Shown: positions 36,062 to 44,079 of the stretch, piece after piece
How positions within the stretch are numbered: the stretch's first letter is position 1
Layout of the letters: each line of letters opens with the position of its first letter
Origin: Cupriavidus alkaliphilus
Lineage (GTDB): Bacteria > Pseudomonadota > Gammaproteobacteria > Burkholderiales > Burkholderiaceae
Assembly: GCF_900094595.1 (NCBI RefSeq)
Contig: NZ_FMAD01000005.1
Span: forward strand, 186,001 to 250,000
Length of the DNA stretch: 64,000 nucleotides
Reading direction: 5' to 3'
The notes under the pieces: generated by a model
What the model was told of the DNA's origin: nothing
The model's input: only the letters and a program-made list of their open reading frames with translations
The model's database searches: none
Translations under genes and position numbers: made by a program

Positions 36062-37456
36062 TCACGCGTAGGCCGCGACCGGCATGCGCAGCGGCTGCCG
36101 TCGTTGGTTGAGCGCCTCGCTCAGCTGCGCGCTGCCGGCGCTCCAGGGCAGATAGCCGGCCAGTGCCCAGCGCTGCAGCAAGGCCGAGATGGTGCGCAGC
36201 TCGACGTCTGGCGCCAGCAGGCCGCTGTAGCGGGCCTGCCCCAGCACCGCGAACGCCAGCGTCGGGGTATCGGCCAGGTACTGGTGCGGGCGCGACCGCA
36301 CCAGGCGCCAGAGCCGCAACAGGCTGGCGGGATCGCGGCCGGGCAGCCGCAGCGCCTGGCCCAGCGTGCGCCCGCCCAGCCGCGGCGCACGCAACGCCAG
36401 CAGCCTGGCCACGAACGCCGGGATCGACTGGTCCAGCTGCGCGAACGCGCGCCGTTGCGCGGCGCTCATCTGCCAGCGCGGATAGAGCCGTTCCCACACC
36501 TGCTCGAGCGCATCCCATTGCGGATGCGGATACAACGCCCGCCCCATCGCCACCGACAGCTTCACGCGTATCCACGGCGCCGGATGCGGATCGTCGAGGT
36601 TGATGCGCAGCACGAAGGCGCGCGGCAGGCTGACCACGCTCATCAGCCCGCACGTGGCGGTGATGCCCACCCGCGACACCGCCCACAAATCGGCGACGAT
36701 CTCGCTGATCCAGCGCTCCCAGGCGCGCCAGGCCTGCGGCGGCGCCGTCGCGCCCGGAGTTGGCGCTGGCATCGCGCCGGTGCCGCCGGACACCAGCCGC
36801 AGCCCTCGCTGGCCATCGCCGGCGGCGGCACGGCGGTACGCATTGGCCAGGTCCAGCAGCGCGGCCGCCTGGTGCCCCACCTCGTGGAACAGGGACGCCG
36901 CCAGGCCGGTACCGACCATGCGTTCGCGCGGCATGCGGATCACGGCCACCGGATTGGCGCCGCCACCGGGCAAGCGCGTGCGCGCCCGCCGGATCGCGCC
37001 GCCATGGCCGCGCTCGACATAGCAGATCACCTGCGGCAGGTCGATGGCCACGCCGGGCTGGCGCAGTCCGTCGCGCGCAGCCACGTCCAGTCCCGCCAGC
37101 CAGACGCCGGTGCCATGCTGGCTGCGTTGCGTCAGCACTTCGGCAAAGATCTCGAAATGCGTCAGCGCGGCGTGGAAATACAGCTTGAGCATGGCGTAGC
37201 GCCGCTGCGCGCGCGCCACCGCGCCAGGCTCGGGCCGCGCGGCGCGCAGCGCGCCGAGAAAGCGCCCGATGCGCCGGCGCAGCTGGTGCCGCGCCGCCTG
37301 CATGTGGCGCTCGATGGCGCCCATGGCCTCGTCGCTGATATTGGCGGCGGGGACCATCGGCATCTGCAGCGCGTAGGGCAGCTGCGCGTCCAGGCGGGCG
37401 CGGATGCCGAGCACCTCCTGTTCCAGCAACCGCAGGGCGTGGGCGCAAGCGTTCAT
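36062..37456 (-). CDS. Putative zinc metalloprotease (HExxH)
   Basis: A 464-residue protein with a zincin motif HEVGH in AASLFHEVGHQAAALLDLAN, and a possible third ligand about 65 residues later in WISEIVADLWAVSR (ExxxD). I cannot place it in a named peptidase family. The N-terminal half is helical (MNACAHALRLLEQEVLGIRA; LRRRIGRFLGALRAARPEPG). The C-terminal part is Arg/Leu-rich. No signal peptide is seen. Protease activity is inferred from the motif only. The neighbouring Glu-rich protein is an attractive substrate. The start 37456 is chosen over a longer open frame because the longer one overlaps the upstream gene. Confidence 0.72.
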   Translation of the reverse strand: MNACAHALRLLEQEVLGIRARLDAQLPYALQMPMVPAANISDEAMGAIERHMQAARHQLRRRIGRFLGALRAARPEPGAVARAQRRYAMLKLYFHAALTHFEIFAEVLTQRSQHGTGVWLAGLDVAARDGLRQPGVAIDLPQVICYVERGHGGAIRRARTRLPGGGANPVAVIRMPRERMVGTGLAASLFHEVGHQAAALLDLANAYRRAAAGDGQRGLRLVSGGTGAMPAPTPGATAPPQAWRAWERWISEIVADLWAVSRVGITATCGLMSVVSLPRAFVLRINLDDPHPAPWIRVKLSVAMGRALYPHPQWDALEQVWERLYPRWQMSAAQRRAFAQLDQSIPAFVARLLALRAPRLGGRTLGQALRLPGRDPASLLRLWRLVRSRPHQYLADTPTLAFAVLGQARYSGLLAPDVELRTISALLQRWALAGYLPWSAGSAQLSEALNQRRQPLRMPVAAYA

Positions 37457-37506
37457 GACGGCGGCCTCGGAGTCGTAGCGCGAGTATCGAAGTAGACGGG
37501 TGCGGC

Positions 37507-38460
37507 TCAGAACATCGGCCGTTGCGGTGCCAGGTACAGGATCAGTGCGCGCCCGTTGCGCGAGCGCCGCCACTGCCCGCCCATCGGCAGCGCCGCCGCG
37601 CCCAGGCCGCCTTGCGCGGCCCCGTTGCCGCACGACGGGCACGACCCCGCGCCACCGTTGGCATAGCCCCCATAGCCCGAGCCGGGGGCGCGCACCGCCG
37701 CGGCCAGGCTGGCGACCGGCTGCGCCGCGGCGCCGCTGGCCGCGGGCCCGAAGATCGGCGGCGTGCCGATCTGCCGTGCCGCCGCCACGCCGTTCTGCGA
37801 AATCGTGCGCATGGCGGGCAGCAGCCCCGGCGCAACCTGGCGCGCGGCCTGCAGGAACGCCGCGCGCGCGGCGCGCGACGGCGGCACGTTGCGCGGCATG
37901 GTCAGCAGGTTGCGGGTCGCCTGCTGGCCGATGCGGACCACGCGGCGCGCCACCTCGAACTCGCGGTCCTCGTTGCTCAGGCCCTCCAGTTCGAGGCCGA
38001 GCGCGCTGCCGGCCATGCTGGCCAGCTTGCCGCCGATCGCGCCGCCCGCGCCGGGCACCACCAGGTTGCCGAGCGCGCTGCCGACCACCGGCAGCGCCGC
38101 CTTGGCCGCCGAACGCAGGATGCCGCCCAGCGCCTTGCCCGCCGATGACCTGGCAAAGCTGCTGGCGGCGCGCCCCACCGAACGCACCAGGCCGCCCAGG
38201 AACTGCTCCATTTCCTGCTCGCTGTTGACGGCCAGCAGCTCGGCCGCGAGTTCCATCTCCTGCATCTCGCCGGACACCTCTTGCTCGAACTCGTTCTCGA
38301 ATTCCCCCTCGCCCTCGAATTCACCCTCGAACTCCGTCGCCATGCCGCCGAGTTCCTGGCCCAGCTCGCCAGCCTCCATCAGCTCCGAGGCCAGCTCCTG
38401 TTCGAGCTCGTTGTAGCCGGTGCCCCAACCGCCCGGCCTGGAAGTCCCGATATCGTGCAT
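37507..38460 (-). CDS. Acidic-repeat, Gly/Ala-rich protein of unknown function
   Basis: A 317-residue first gene of the sigma-54 operon. Residues ~18-75 are an acidic segment with Glu at nearly every second position (EFEGEFEGEGEFENEFEQE). Residues ~88-150 form a Gly/Ala-rich, weakly hydrophobic segment (ALPVVGSALGNLVVPGAGGA). Next comes LELEGLSNEDREFEVARRVV, a helical basic stretch, and a C-terminal low-complexity part with a CPSCG motif. I recall widespread uncharacterised bacterial proteins with the same Glu-repeat plus Gly-rich plan, but no function. A cleaved or assembling (export, matrix or peptide-like) protein is possible. Ribosome-binding site AAAGGAGC. Confidence 0.75.
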   Translation of the reverse strand: MHDIGTSRPGGWGTGYNELEQELASELMEAGELGQELGGMATEFEGEFEGEGEFENEFEQEVSGEMQEMELAAELLAVNSEQEMEQFLGGLVRSVGRAASSFARSSAGKALGGILRSAAKAALPVVGSALGNLVVPGAGGAIGGKLASMAGSALGLELEGLSNEDREFEVARRVVRIGQQATRNLLTMPRNVPPSRAARAAFLQAARQVAPGLLPAMRTISQNGVAAARQIGTPPIFGPAASGAAAQPVASLAAAVRAPGSGYGGYANGGAGSCPSCGNGAAQGGLGAAALPMGGQWRRSRNGRALILYLAPQRPMF

Positions 38461-38518
38461 TTGCAGCTCCTTTCAGGTTAGGTTGGCGAGCCGCAGCGGA
38501 ACTCGCGTGCCCACCTTG

Positions 38519-38534
38519 TGCACGCGGCGTGCCA
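38519..38534 (-). promoter_or_regulatory. Sigma-54 promoter of the six-gene operon
   Basis: On the minus strand the sequence is TGGCACGCCGCGTGCA: -24 TGGCAC, -12 GTGCA, with the essential GG and GC exactly 10 nt apart. The single deviation is G for T in TTGCA. The predicted start (~38508) is about 48 nt before the ATG at 38460. Confidence 0.75.
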
Positions 38535-38603
38535 GCCCGCACAGAAGGGCTAAGTCCCTGAAAAGGCGAGATATTGGGAAAGTCCCCGGCGGCCGGCGGC
38601 GAA

Positions 38604-38658
38604 CCGCGCTTCGCGCGGGGCCGGCCTGGGGTGCGGGATCAGGCGAAGCGCGCTTCGC
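38604..38658. promoter_or_regulatory. Two palindromes at enhancer distance
   Basis: CCGCGCTTCGCGCGG (38604-38618) and GCGAAGCGCGCTTCGC (38643-38658) share CGCGCTTCGC. Their centres are near -103 and -142 relative to the predicted sigma-54 start, typical for activator-binding sites. The rest of 38461-38804 shows no gene. Confidence 0.5.
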
Positions 38659-38804
38659 TGCCCGGGCGCAGGCTGGAAGGCAGGACCGGCGTGGACTTCC
38701 GATGCGGCGTGGCGCGACCTGCCCACGCCGTCACCGGCTTCACGCCGCCTGCTGTCTGCGCAGGAGATGACGGCAGGAGACCATGCCCCCGCCGCCGGTT
38801 CCGC

Positions 38805-40073
38805 CTACTTGATGCAGGCGAGGTTCACGGCAAGGCCGCCCCAGTCGGTGGCCTGGTTGTTGTCTACCTGTACCTGCAGCTTGTCGCCATGGGTGACCGC
38901 CCCGGCCTGCACCTCCTTGCTGCAGTGCTGCTGGCCATTGGTGATCTTGCAGCTCAGGTCGCTGACCGGTGCGAGCACGACCGAAGCGCCGGCACCGGTC
39001 ACCTTGTACACCGAGATGTCGAGCGTGCCCTGCACCTTGCCCAGCGTGCTCGCCGTAAGCGCGACGCGGGTGCAATCGTAGGGGATCACCACCCCGAAGT
39101 CCGACGGCAACGCTACCGCCCCGCCGGCGCCGGTCATGGCATAGCGGCCGCGGCTGAGCGTATCCGGCACGTTGAAGTTGCCGTTGTAGACGGTGCCGTT
39201 GGCCATGGTCACACCCGTGGTTGGCCACTTGCCGCCCTGCTTGGGACCGTACATCGTCCACGTGGTGGTGTCGAAATAGAAGTCGCCGTCCACGCCGATG
39301 TCGTCGGTCGGTGCGCCGCTGCCGTACAGGACATGGCCGCCATTGCCGACCGTGGTGCCACCGGTGCCGCCCGTGCCGCCGCTGCCGCCTGGCTGGCTGA
39401 CCAGCGAGACCCCTGCCGGCCATACGCCGTCTGCCTTCGGCCCGTACAGCGTCCAGGTGCTGGTGTCGAGGTAGTAGTCGCCATTGTTGCCGAGGCTGTT
39501 CGCCGGCGCGCCGGTTCCCGACAGCACCGTGCCGCCGCTGGGTGGCGGCGTGCCGGTGGCGTTGCCGAGCGGCACGCCGGCGGGCCAGGTGCCGTTCGCC
39601 TTGGGACCGAACAGCGTCGAGGTCGAGGTGTTGATGTAGTAATCGCCGTTGTTGCCGACGCTGTCGGTCGGATCGACCGAGCCGGACAGGATGGTGCTCC
39701 CCGCCGCACCGGTGTTGCCGCCGGGACCCGCCAGCGAAACCCCGGCAGGCCACACGCCATTGGCCTTGGGCCCGAACATCATCCACGTCACGGTGTTCAG
39801 GTAGTAGTCCCCGTCCTTGCCGATCTCCGGCCCCGGATCGGTGGTGCCGGACAGCATCGCACTGCTGGTCGCAGCGGCCGGCGCGGGCGACGAAGGCGCG
39901 GCCGGTGCCGGGTTGGCGGGCGACGTGCCTGGCGAGGTGCCAGGTGAAGTGCCCGGGCTGGCGGTAGCGCTGGTGGAGGCCGGTTCGCCCCCTCCGCCAC
40001 CGCCGCAGCCGGCGAGCGTGATGACAAGGCAGGCGAATGGCACGGCGGCCAGCTTGATGTGGGCGTTTTTCAT
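38805..40073 (-). CDS. Repeat-bearing lipoprotein with phage-fibre/collagen-associated repeats
   Basis: A 422-residue surface or periplasmic lipoprotein: signal peptide with lipobox LAGC (MKNAHIKLAAVPFACLVITL then AGC), a poly-Gly stretch, and a Ser/Pro/Thr linker with three SPGT units. Then come four repeats of ~55 residues of the form GxxGDYYxxTxTxxxxGPKxxGxWPxGVxL, separated by Gly-rich spacers. Such repeats occur in collagen-like and tail-fibre proteins. The C-terminal ~120 residues are a different, probably beta-rich domain with four cysteines (PYDCTRVALTA, SDLSCKITNGQQHCSKEVQ, AVNLACIK). A role in surface binding is inferred only. Confidence 0.78.
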   Translation of the reverse strand: MKNAHIKLAAVPFACLVITLAGCGGGGGGEPASTSATASPGTSPGTSPGTSPANPAPAAPSSPAPAAATSSAMLSGTTDPGPEIGKDGDYYLNTVTWMMFGPKANGVWPAGVSLAGPGGNTGAAGSTILSGSVDPTDSVGNNGDYYINTSTSTLFGPKANGTWPAGVPLGNATGTPPPSGGTVLSGTGAPANSLGNNGDYYLDTSTWTLYGPKADGVWPAGVSLVSQPGGSGGTGGTGGTTVGNGGHVLYGSGAPTDDIGVDGDFYFDTTTWTMYGPKQGGKWPTTGVTMANGTVYNGNFNVPDTLSRGRYAMTGAGGAVALPSDFGVVIPYDCTRVALTASTLGKVQGTLDISVYKVTGAGASVVLAPVSDLSCKITNGQQHCSKEVQAGAVTHGDKLQVQVDNNQATDWGGLAVNLACIK

Positions 40074-40426
40074 GGGCTCCCCTTCCTCGGACTCTGCGGT
40101 CGTAAAGGTCGACGGCAGCGAAGGCGCCATCGATGCACCCAATCTAGTTGGCGGAAATGGAATGGAATATCGGCTCGATGGATGACCGAGGTATGTGTCC
40201 GGGATGAAACACTGCCGGCGATGGGCGCGGGCCCGCCGGTACCGCCATTGCCCCTCTCCGGCTCTCCTGGCGAGGCTCTTATTCTTGAAACAGGCTCAAA
40301 AGTATTTGACCGATACAAGGCTTACTCAACAAATATAAACCGCGCAAACTGCGGTCCATCGAAGCACGCCCGGCACCCCGCGGCCACGCAGCCGATGGCA
40401 GTGCCCTTTCTGATCGAGGTCCTCAA
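40074..40426. other. Intergenic region before the NemA-like gene
   Basis: This 353-bp divergent region has an AT-richer part at 40280-40345 (TTGACC at 40306, TATAAA at 40334) that may hold the promoter of the ene-reductase, although that pair is spaced 22 bp and so is not a standard match. No small gene is evident. Confidence 0.4.
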
Positions 40427-41536
40427 ATGACTCTGCTGTTCAAGCCCTTCACCCTGGGCGGGCGCCAGCTCGCCAACCGGATCGCCATGGCACCGCTGAC
40501 CCGTTCCCGCAACCCGGACGGGGTGCCCAACGACCTCAACGCGCTCTATTACAGCCAACGCGCCGACGCCGGACTGATCGTGACCGAAGGTACCGTGATC
40601 TCTCCCAGCGCGCAGGGCTTCCTGTTCAACCCCGGCCTTTACACCCCGCAGCAGGTGCAGGGCTGGCGCAAGGTCACGGACGCCGTCCATGCGAAGGGCG
40701 GCACCATCTTCACCCAGCTCTGGCATGTCGGCCGCGTCAGCCATGTGTCGATCCAGCCCGGCGGCATCCAGCCGGTAAGTGCCACCGGCCAGGTCGCGAA
40801 AGACACCAAGGCCTGGGGCTATACCGCCGACGGCACGCCGGGTGCGGTCGATGCCTCCGCCCCCCGTGCACTGACCACCGGGGAGGTCTATGGAGTGATC
40901 GCCGATTTTGCCGAAGCGGCGGCCAATGCGGTCGAGGCCGGCTTTGACGGGGTCGAGCTGCATGGCGCCAATGGTTACCTGATCGAACAGTTCCTGAACC
41001 CGACCGTGAACGACCGCACCGATGAATTCCGCGGCGACACGCTGGCAAGCCGCACCCGTTTCGCACTGGCCGCCATCGATGCGGTGGTGGCGCGCATCGG
41101 TGCGCATCGCACCGCCATCCGGCTGTCTCCCTATGGCGGCCTCGGCGACATGGGCAACTATGCCGAACTCGAGGACACCTACCTCCATCTGGCTGATGAA
41201 CTCTCGCGGCGGAAGATTGCGTACGTCCACCTGATGGACCAGAGCACGCGCGGCAGCTCGGCCATGCCGGACGATTTCCTCGCCAAATTCCGCCGCCGCT
41301 TCAAGGGCGTGCTGATCCTTGCGGGTGGCATGACGCGCGCGCGTGCCGAGGCATTTATCGCCGATGGCGTCATCGACATGGCGGCATTCGGTGAGCCGTT
41401 CATCGCCAATCCTGACCTCGTCGCACGGCTGCGGAACGACTGGCCGCTGGCCGCGTCGATCCGCGCGCTCCACTACGGCGGCGGTGCCGAGGGCTACACC
41501 GACTATCCCACCTACGACGGCCGCGCCGCGGCCTGA
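40427..41536 (+). CDS. Alkene reductase, Old Yellow Enzyme family (NemA-like)
   Basis: A 369-residue FMN enzyme of the classical OYE branch. Typical segments are MAPLTRSRNPDGVPNDLNAL, FTQLWHVGRVSH, the substrate-binding His/Asn pair in LHGANGYLIEQFLNP and NDRTDEFRGD, then ILAGGMTRARAEAFI and AFGEPFIANPDLVARL. It reduces activated C=C bonds (enones, maleimides) and often nitro compounds with NAD(P)H. It differs from the OYE homologue at 6749, which has His/His. It appears monocistronic. Confidence 0.92.
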   Translation: MTLLFKPFTLGGRQLANRIAMAPLTRSRNPDGVPNDLNALYYSQRADAGLIVTEGTVISPSAQGFLFNPGLYTPQQVQGWRKVTDAVHAKGGTIFTQLWHVGRVSHVSIQPGGIQPVSATGQVAKDTKAWGYTADGTPGAVDASAPRALTTGEVYGVIADFAEAAANAVEAGFDGVELHGANGYLIEQFLNPTVNDRTDEFRGDTLASRTRFALAAIDAVVARIGAHRTAIRLSPYGGLGDMGNYAELEDTYLHLADELSRRKIAYVHLMDQSTRGSSAMPDDFLAKFRRRFKGVLILAGGMTRARAEAFIADGVIDMAAFGEPFIANPDLVARLRNDWPLAASIRALHYGGGAEGYTDYPTYDGRAAA

Positions 41537-41828
41537 TCGGGAGGTCACGGCTGAAGCCTTGGAGGGGAGGTTGGTAGGGGTGGGGTAACGAGGTTGATTT
41601 GGTTCGACACTGCTGACGCTACCTGGAGGTGCCTGGCGTTCGGGGGCGGATGGACGAACCCGACTTTAGGTCGGTGGCCGCCTGCTTATCACGCAATTGG
41701 TGGGACGCCTTCGGCTGCGCTGCGCGCGCTCCCTATCTCAGCTCTACTGCTCTGGCACGGAGTGCGTCGCTGCGCTCGCACGCGTTTGTGCTGGCGATGC
41801 CAAGGACTTTCGCTCCCGCATGTTTTCT

Positions 41829-41854
41829 CCCCTCTCCCGCTTGCGGGAGAGGGG
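41829..41854. repeat. Dispersed palindromic repeat, copy 1
   Basis: A perfect 12-bp stem CCCCTCTCCCGC/GCGGGAGAGGGG with a TT loop, followed by GGGTGAGGGCCGGCG. Closely related copies occur at 53115-53139 and 53199-53223, so it belongs to a REP-like family. It lies within the 639-bp stretch 41537-42175, where I see no gene. Confidence 0.75.
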
Positions 41855-41942
41855 CGGGGGTGAGGGCCGGCGCATCAACGAAGTCGACCCCATCAATCCC
41901 TGCGCATCCACATCATCCCCCGGAATTCGACGAAGAACCCCC

Positions 41943-41973
41943 AAAAAAAAGCCGGCCATCGCCGATGGCCGGC
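41943..41973 (-). terminator. Strong intrinsic terminator, minus strand, no obvious gene
   Basis: A near-perfect hairpin GCCGGCCATC/GATGGCCGGC (3-nt loop) is followed on the minus strand by eight T residues. No intact minus-strand gene ends here, so it may mark a lost gene or an unannotated small transcript. Confidence 0.72.
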
Positions 41974-42175
41974 ACCAAGCTCACAGCAGATGGAGAATGC
42001 GGCCCCGCCGCGCATCGCCGCCGCCGGACAGCGCGAGCGCGGGGCCGAGGCTCAATTTGCATCACCGCGATGGCGACGCCTTCGTCCACCCGGACTCGTC
42101 CGTTCGGGGTATGCGGAGCGCCGGCGGGTGGCTCTAGTGTTTCCCTTCCCAATGACTTTGATGAAGGAGGAGACC

Positions 42176-42655
42176 ATGGCCAAGGCCGAGAATCTGGTGA
42201 CGTCGATCCGGGTAGAGATCGATGCGCCGGTAGCGCTGGTGTGGGAAGTGCTGACCGACTTTGCGCGCTACGGCGAATGGAATACGTTCTGTCCCGGGCT
42301 GGAAACCACCGGGCGGCTCGGCGACATGGTGCACATGCAGGTGCGCATTCCCGGCACCGAGCAGGTGATCCCGGTCAACGAGTACCTGGTGGCGTGGGAA
42401 CCGGAGCAGCTGCTGTCGTGGGAGCAGCGCCCGACCGACGAGAACAAGGACGCCGCGCGGCGCGACCAGTACCTGGAAGCGATCGGCCCGGGACGCACCC
42501 GCTACTTCACCACCGACCTGTTCCTGGGCCTGAACGCCGAGACCATCATGCGCGAGCACGGCGCCTGGGTGAAGCAGGGTTTCGACCAGGTGGCACGCGA
42601 CGTCAAGGCGCGCGCGGAAGCGCTGCAGGCGCAGCGGCAGGCCAGCCGCAACTGA
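42176..42655 (+). CDS. SRPBCC (START-like) domain protein
   Basis: A 159-residue single-domain protein. The START-like ligand-cavity pattern is seen in VRVEIDAPVALVWEVLTDFA-like text (here IRVEIDAPVALVWEVLTDF), YGEWNTFCPGLE and a long C-terminal helix (AWVKQGFDQVARDVKARAEA). Members bind hydrophobic small molecules or act as cyclases/aromatases. The start follows AAGGAGGAG; the frame is open further upstream without a comparable site. It stands alone, convergent with the next gene. Confidence 0.85.
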   Translation: MAKAENLVTSIRVEIDAPVALVWEVLTDFARYGEWNTFCPGLETTGRLGDMVHMQVRIPGTEQVIPVNEYLVAWEPEQLLSWEQRPTDENKDAARRDQYLEAIGPGRTRYFTTDLFLGLNAETIMREHGAWVKQGFDQVARDVKARAEALQAQRQASRN

Positions 42656-42706
42656 GCAGGCGGCACGTGACCGGCCCGGGGCCCGGGCCGGTCGATACGC
42701 ATTGCG

Positions 42707-42922
42707 TTACTGGGGAGGACGCTGGCTAAGCACCACCAGCGCCGCCGCGCCGCGACTGCGCACGCAGGCGTCGTCGCAGCGCTCCAGCGCAGCTGCCGCG
42801 GCCGGCAGCGTCACCGCGGGCCGTTCCTCCTGGCTGGCATCCACCGCCAGCCCCCAGGCCACGCCCATGGCGGCGCCAGCCCCGACCAGGCATGCCGCCC
42901 AACGCAATCCGAGCCGCTTCAT
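42707..42922 (-). CDS. Small membrane-anchored or exported protein
   Basis: A 71-residue protein: basic start and one hydrophobic segment (MKRLGLRWAACLVGAGAAMG VAWGLAV), then a short tail with two cysteines (ERCDDACVRSR). GGAGGAGACAGCG precedes the ATG. It could be a signal-anchored small protein. No family recognised. Direction and spacing (88 bp) allow co-transcription after the TetR gene. Confidence 0.5.
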   Translation of the reverse strand: MKRLGLRWAACLVGAGAAMGVAWGLAVDASQEERPAVTLPAAAAALERCDDACVRSRGAAALVVLSQRPPQ

Positions 42923-43009
42923 CGCTGTCTCCTCCGCTTGCCCTGCTTTTATCCGGGCTATTGAGAGCATCGTAGTCAGCGGCGGGCCGGACCTCTTCGT
43001 CCGAGCAGA

Positions 43010-43645
43010 CTAAGGGGTATCCCGCATCGGCGCGGGGTCGGAAGTGGCGTGGGATCGACAAGAAGCGCGCGCGGCGGGCAGCACCGCATGGTGCTGGTAC
43101 AGCCGGGCCAGCGCCGCGGCGCTGCCGGACAGCCCGGCGGGCGCCAGGTGCATTGCATGCGCGCCCAGCAGGCCCCACAGGTGCGCCAGCAGCAGGCCGG
43201 CCAGATCCGGGCTTGGCAACAGCATGGCGAAGGTGACGCGCAGCGATTCGACGCCGCGCAGCACGCGCTCGCGCAGCGGGCACAGTTCGCAGGCTTCGCC
43301 GCACTTGTGCTGCAACAGTGCGGCAATCAGGCTGACATGGCGCGCCAGTTCGTCGCCGTGCAGGAAGGCCTGCAACGCCTGCGCCAATGCCTCCGGCGCG
43401 GCGCCACCCTGCGCCAGCGGTGCAAGCCGCGCGGCGAAGTCGGCTTCGGCGCAGGACAGCAGCGCGCCCAGCAGTTCGGCGCGGGAACGGAAGTGCCCGT
43501 AGACGGCGCCGCGCGTCATGCCGATGGCGCGCGCCACGTCGTCGACGGTGACGCAGTGCAGGCCGCGGTGGCGGATCAGCTGCTGCGCGCTGGCGAGGAT
43601 ACGCGCGCGCGTAACGGCGGCATCCTCGCGGGTGTGGCGGGCCAT
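43010..43645 (-). CDS. TetR/AcrR family regulator
   Basis: A 211-residue repressor of the AcrR/TtgR style. The helix-turn-helix is VTVDDVARAIGMTRGAVYGHF. The ligand domain contains HVSLIAALLQHKCGEACELC then PLRERVLRGVESLR; the CxxxCxxC cluster is unusual and may bind metal or sense redox state. It is the last of a four-gene minus operon (45787 to 43010), so it probably controls that operon and possibly the divergent one at 45915. The C-terminal tail is low complexity. Confidence 0.87.
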   Translation of the reverse strand: MARHTREDAAVTRARILASAQQLIRHRGLHCVTVDDVARAIGMTRGAVYGHFRSRAELLGALLSCAEADFAARLAPLAQGGAAPEALAQALQAFLHGDELARHVSLIAALLQHKCGEACELCPLRERVLRGVESLRVTFAMLLPSPDLAGLLLAHLWGLLGAHAMHLAPAGLSGSAAALARLYQHHAVLPAARASCRSHATSDPAPMRDTP

Positions 43646-43658
43646 CGGCGCGGCGCGC

Positions 43659-44057
43659 TTACACGAAATGGACGTCGTCCGGCCCCCAGTGGGCGCGCAT
43701 GCTGCGGATGCGGCCGTCGTCGCCGAAGCTCATGATGTCGGTCACGTCGATGCGCGCCGGCCGCCCTTCCAGGCGCGCATGCACGGCGAAGGTCAGCGCG
43801 GCGGCGTTGCCGTGCGAGCCGCGCGGCGGCGCCACCACCTCCAGCCGCGCACCCAGCGCGGTGGCGTGCTGGTAGAACGCCAGGATCGCGGGCTTGCCGG
43901 CGATGGGCTGCGCGCCGACCGGGTCTTCCACGGTGGCGTCGTCGGCATAGAGCGCGGCAACGCCCTGCGCGTCGCCGGCATTGAAGCGCTCCACGTAGGC
44001 GAGCAGTGTCGCCTTCATCGCGGCGCTGTCGGGATGGGGATTGGGTCCCTGGGACAT
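43659..44057 (-). CDS. Ketosteroid isomerase-like protein (SnoaL/NTF2 fold)
   Basis: A 132-residue protein strikingly like steroid delta5-3-ketoisomerases. The three catalytic positions are present: Tyr21 (LAYVERFNAGD), Asp45 (ADDATVEDPVGA) and Asp107 (DVTDIMSF), in the same order and spacing. These enzymes move a C=C bond in 3-ketosteroids through a dienolate. True substrate is unproven; another enone is possible. It lies between an SDR and a TetR gene with 13- and 22-bp gaps, in an operon with a meta-cleavage-type hydrolase. Confidence 0.82.
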   Translation of the reverse strand: MSQGPNPHPDSAAMKATLLAYVERFNAGDAQGVAALYADDATVEDPVGAQPIAGKPAILAFYQHATALGARLEVVAPPRGSHGNAAALTFAVHARLEGRPARIDVTDIMSFGDDGRIRSMRAHWGPDDVHFV

Positions 44058-44079
44058 GGCATGCTCCTGGTGGTGGGTT

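Noticed and set aside
40306-40339. Sigma-70 promoter TTGACC...TATAAA before the NemA-like gene
   Set aside because: Both boxes look good but the 22-bp spacing is too long for a standard promoter and no MerR-type dyad fills it.
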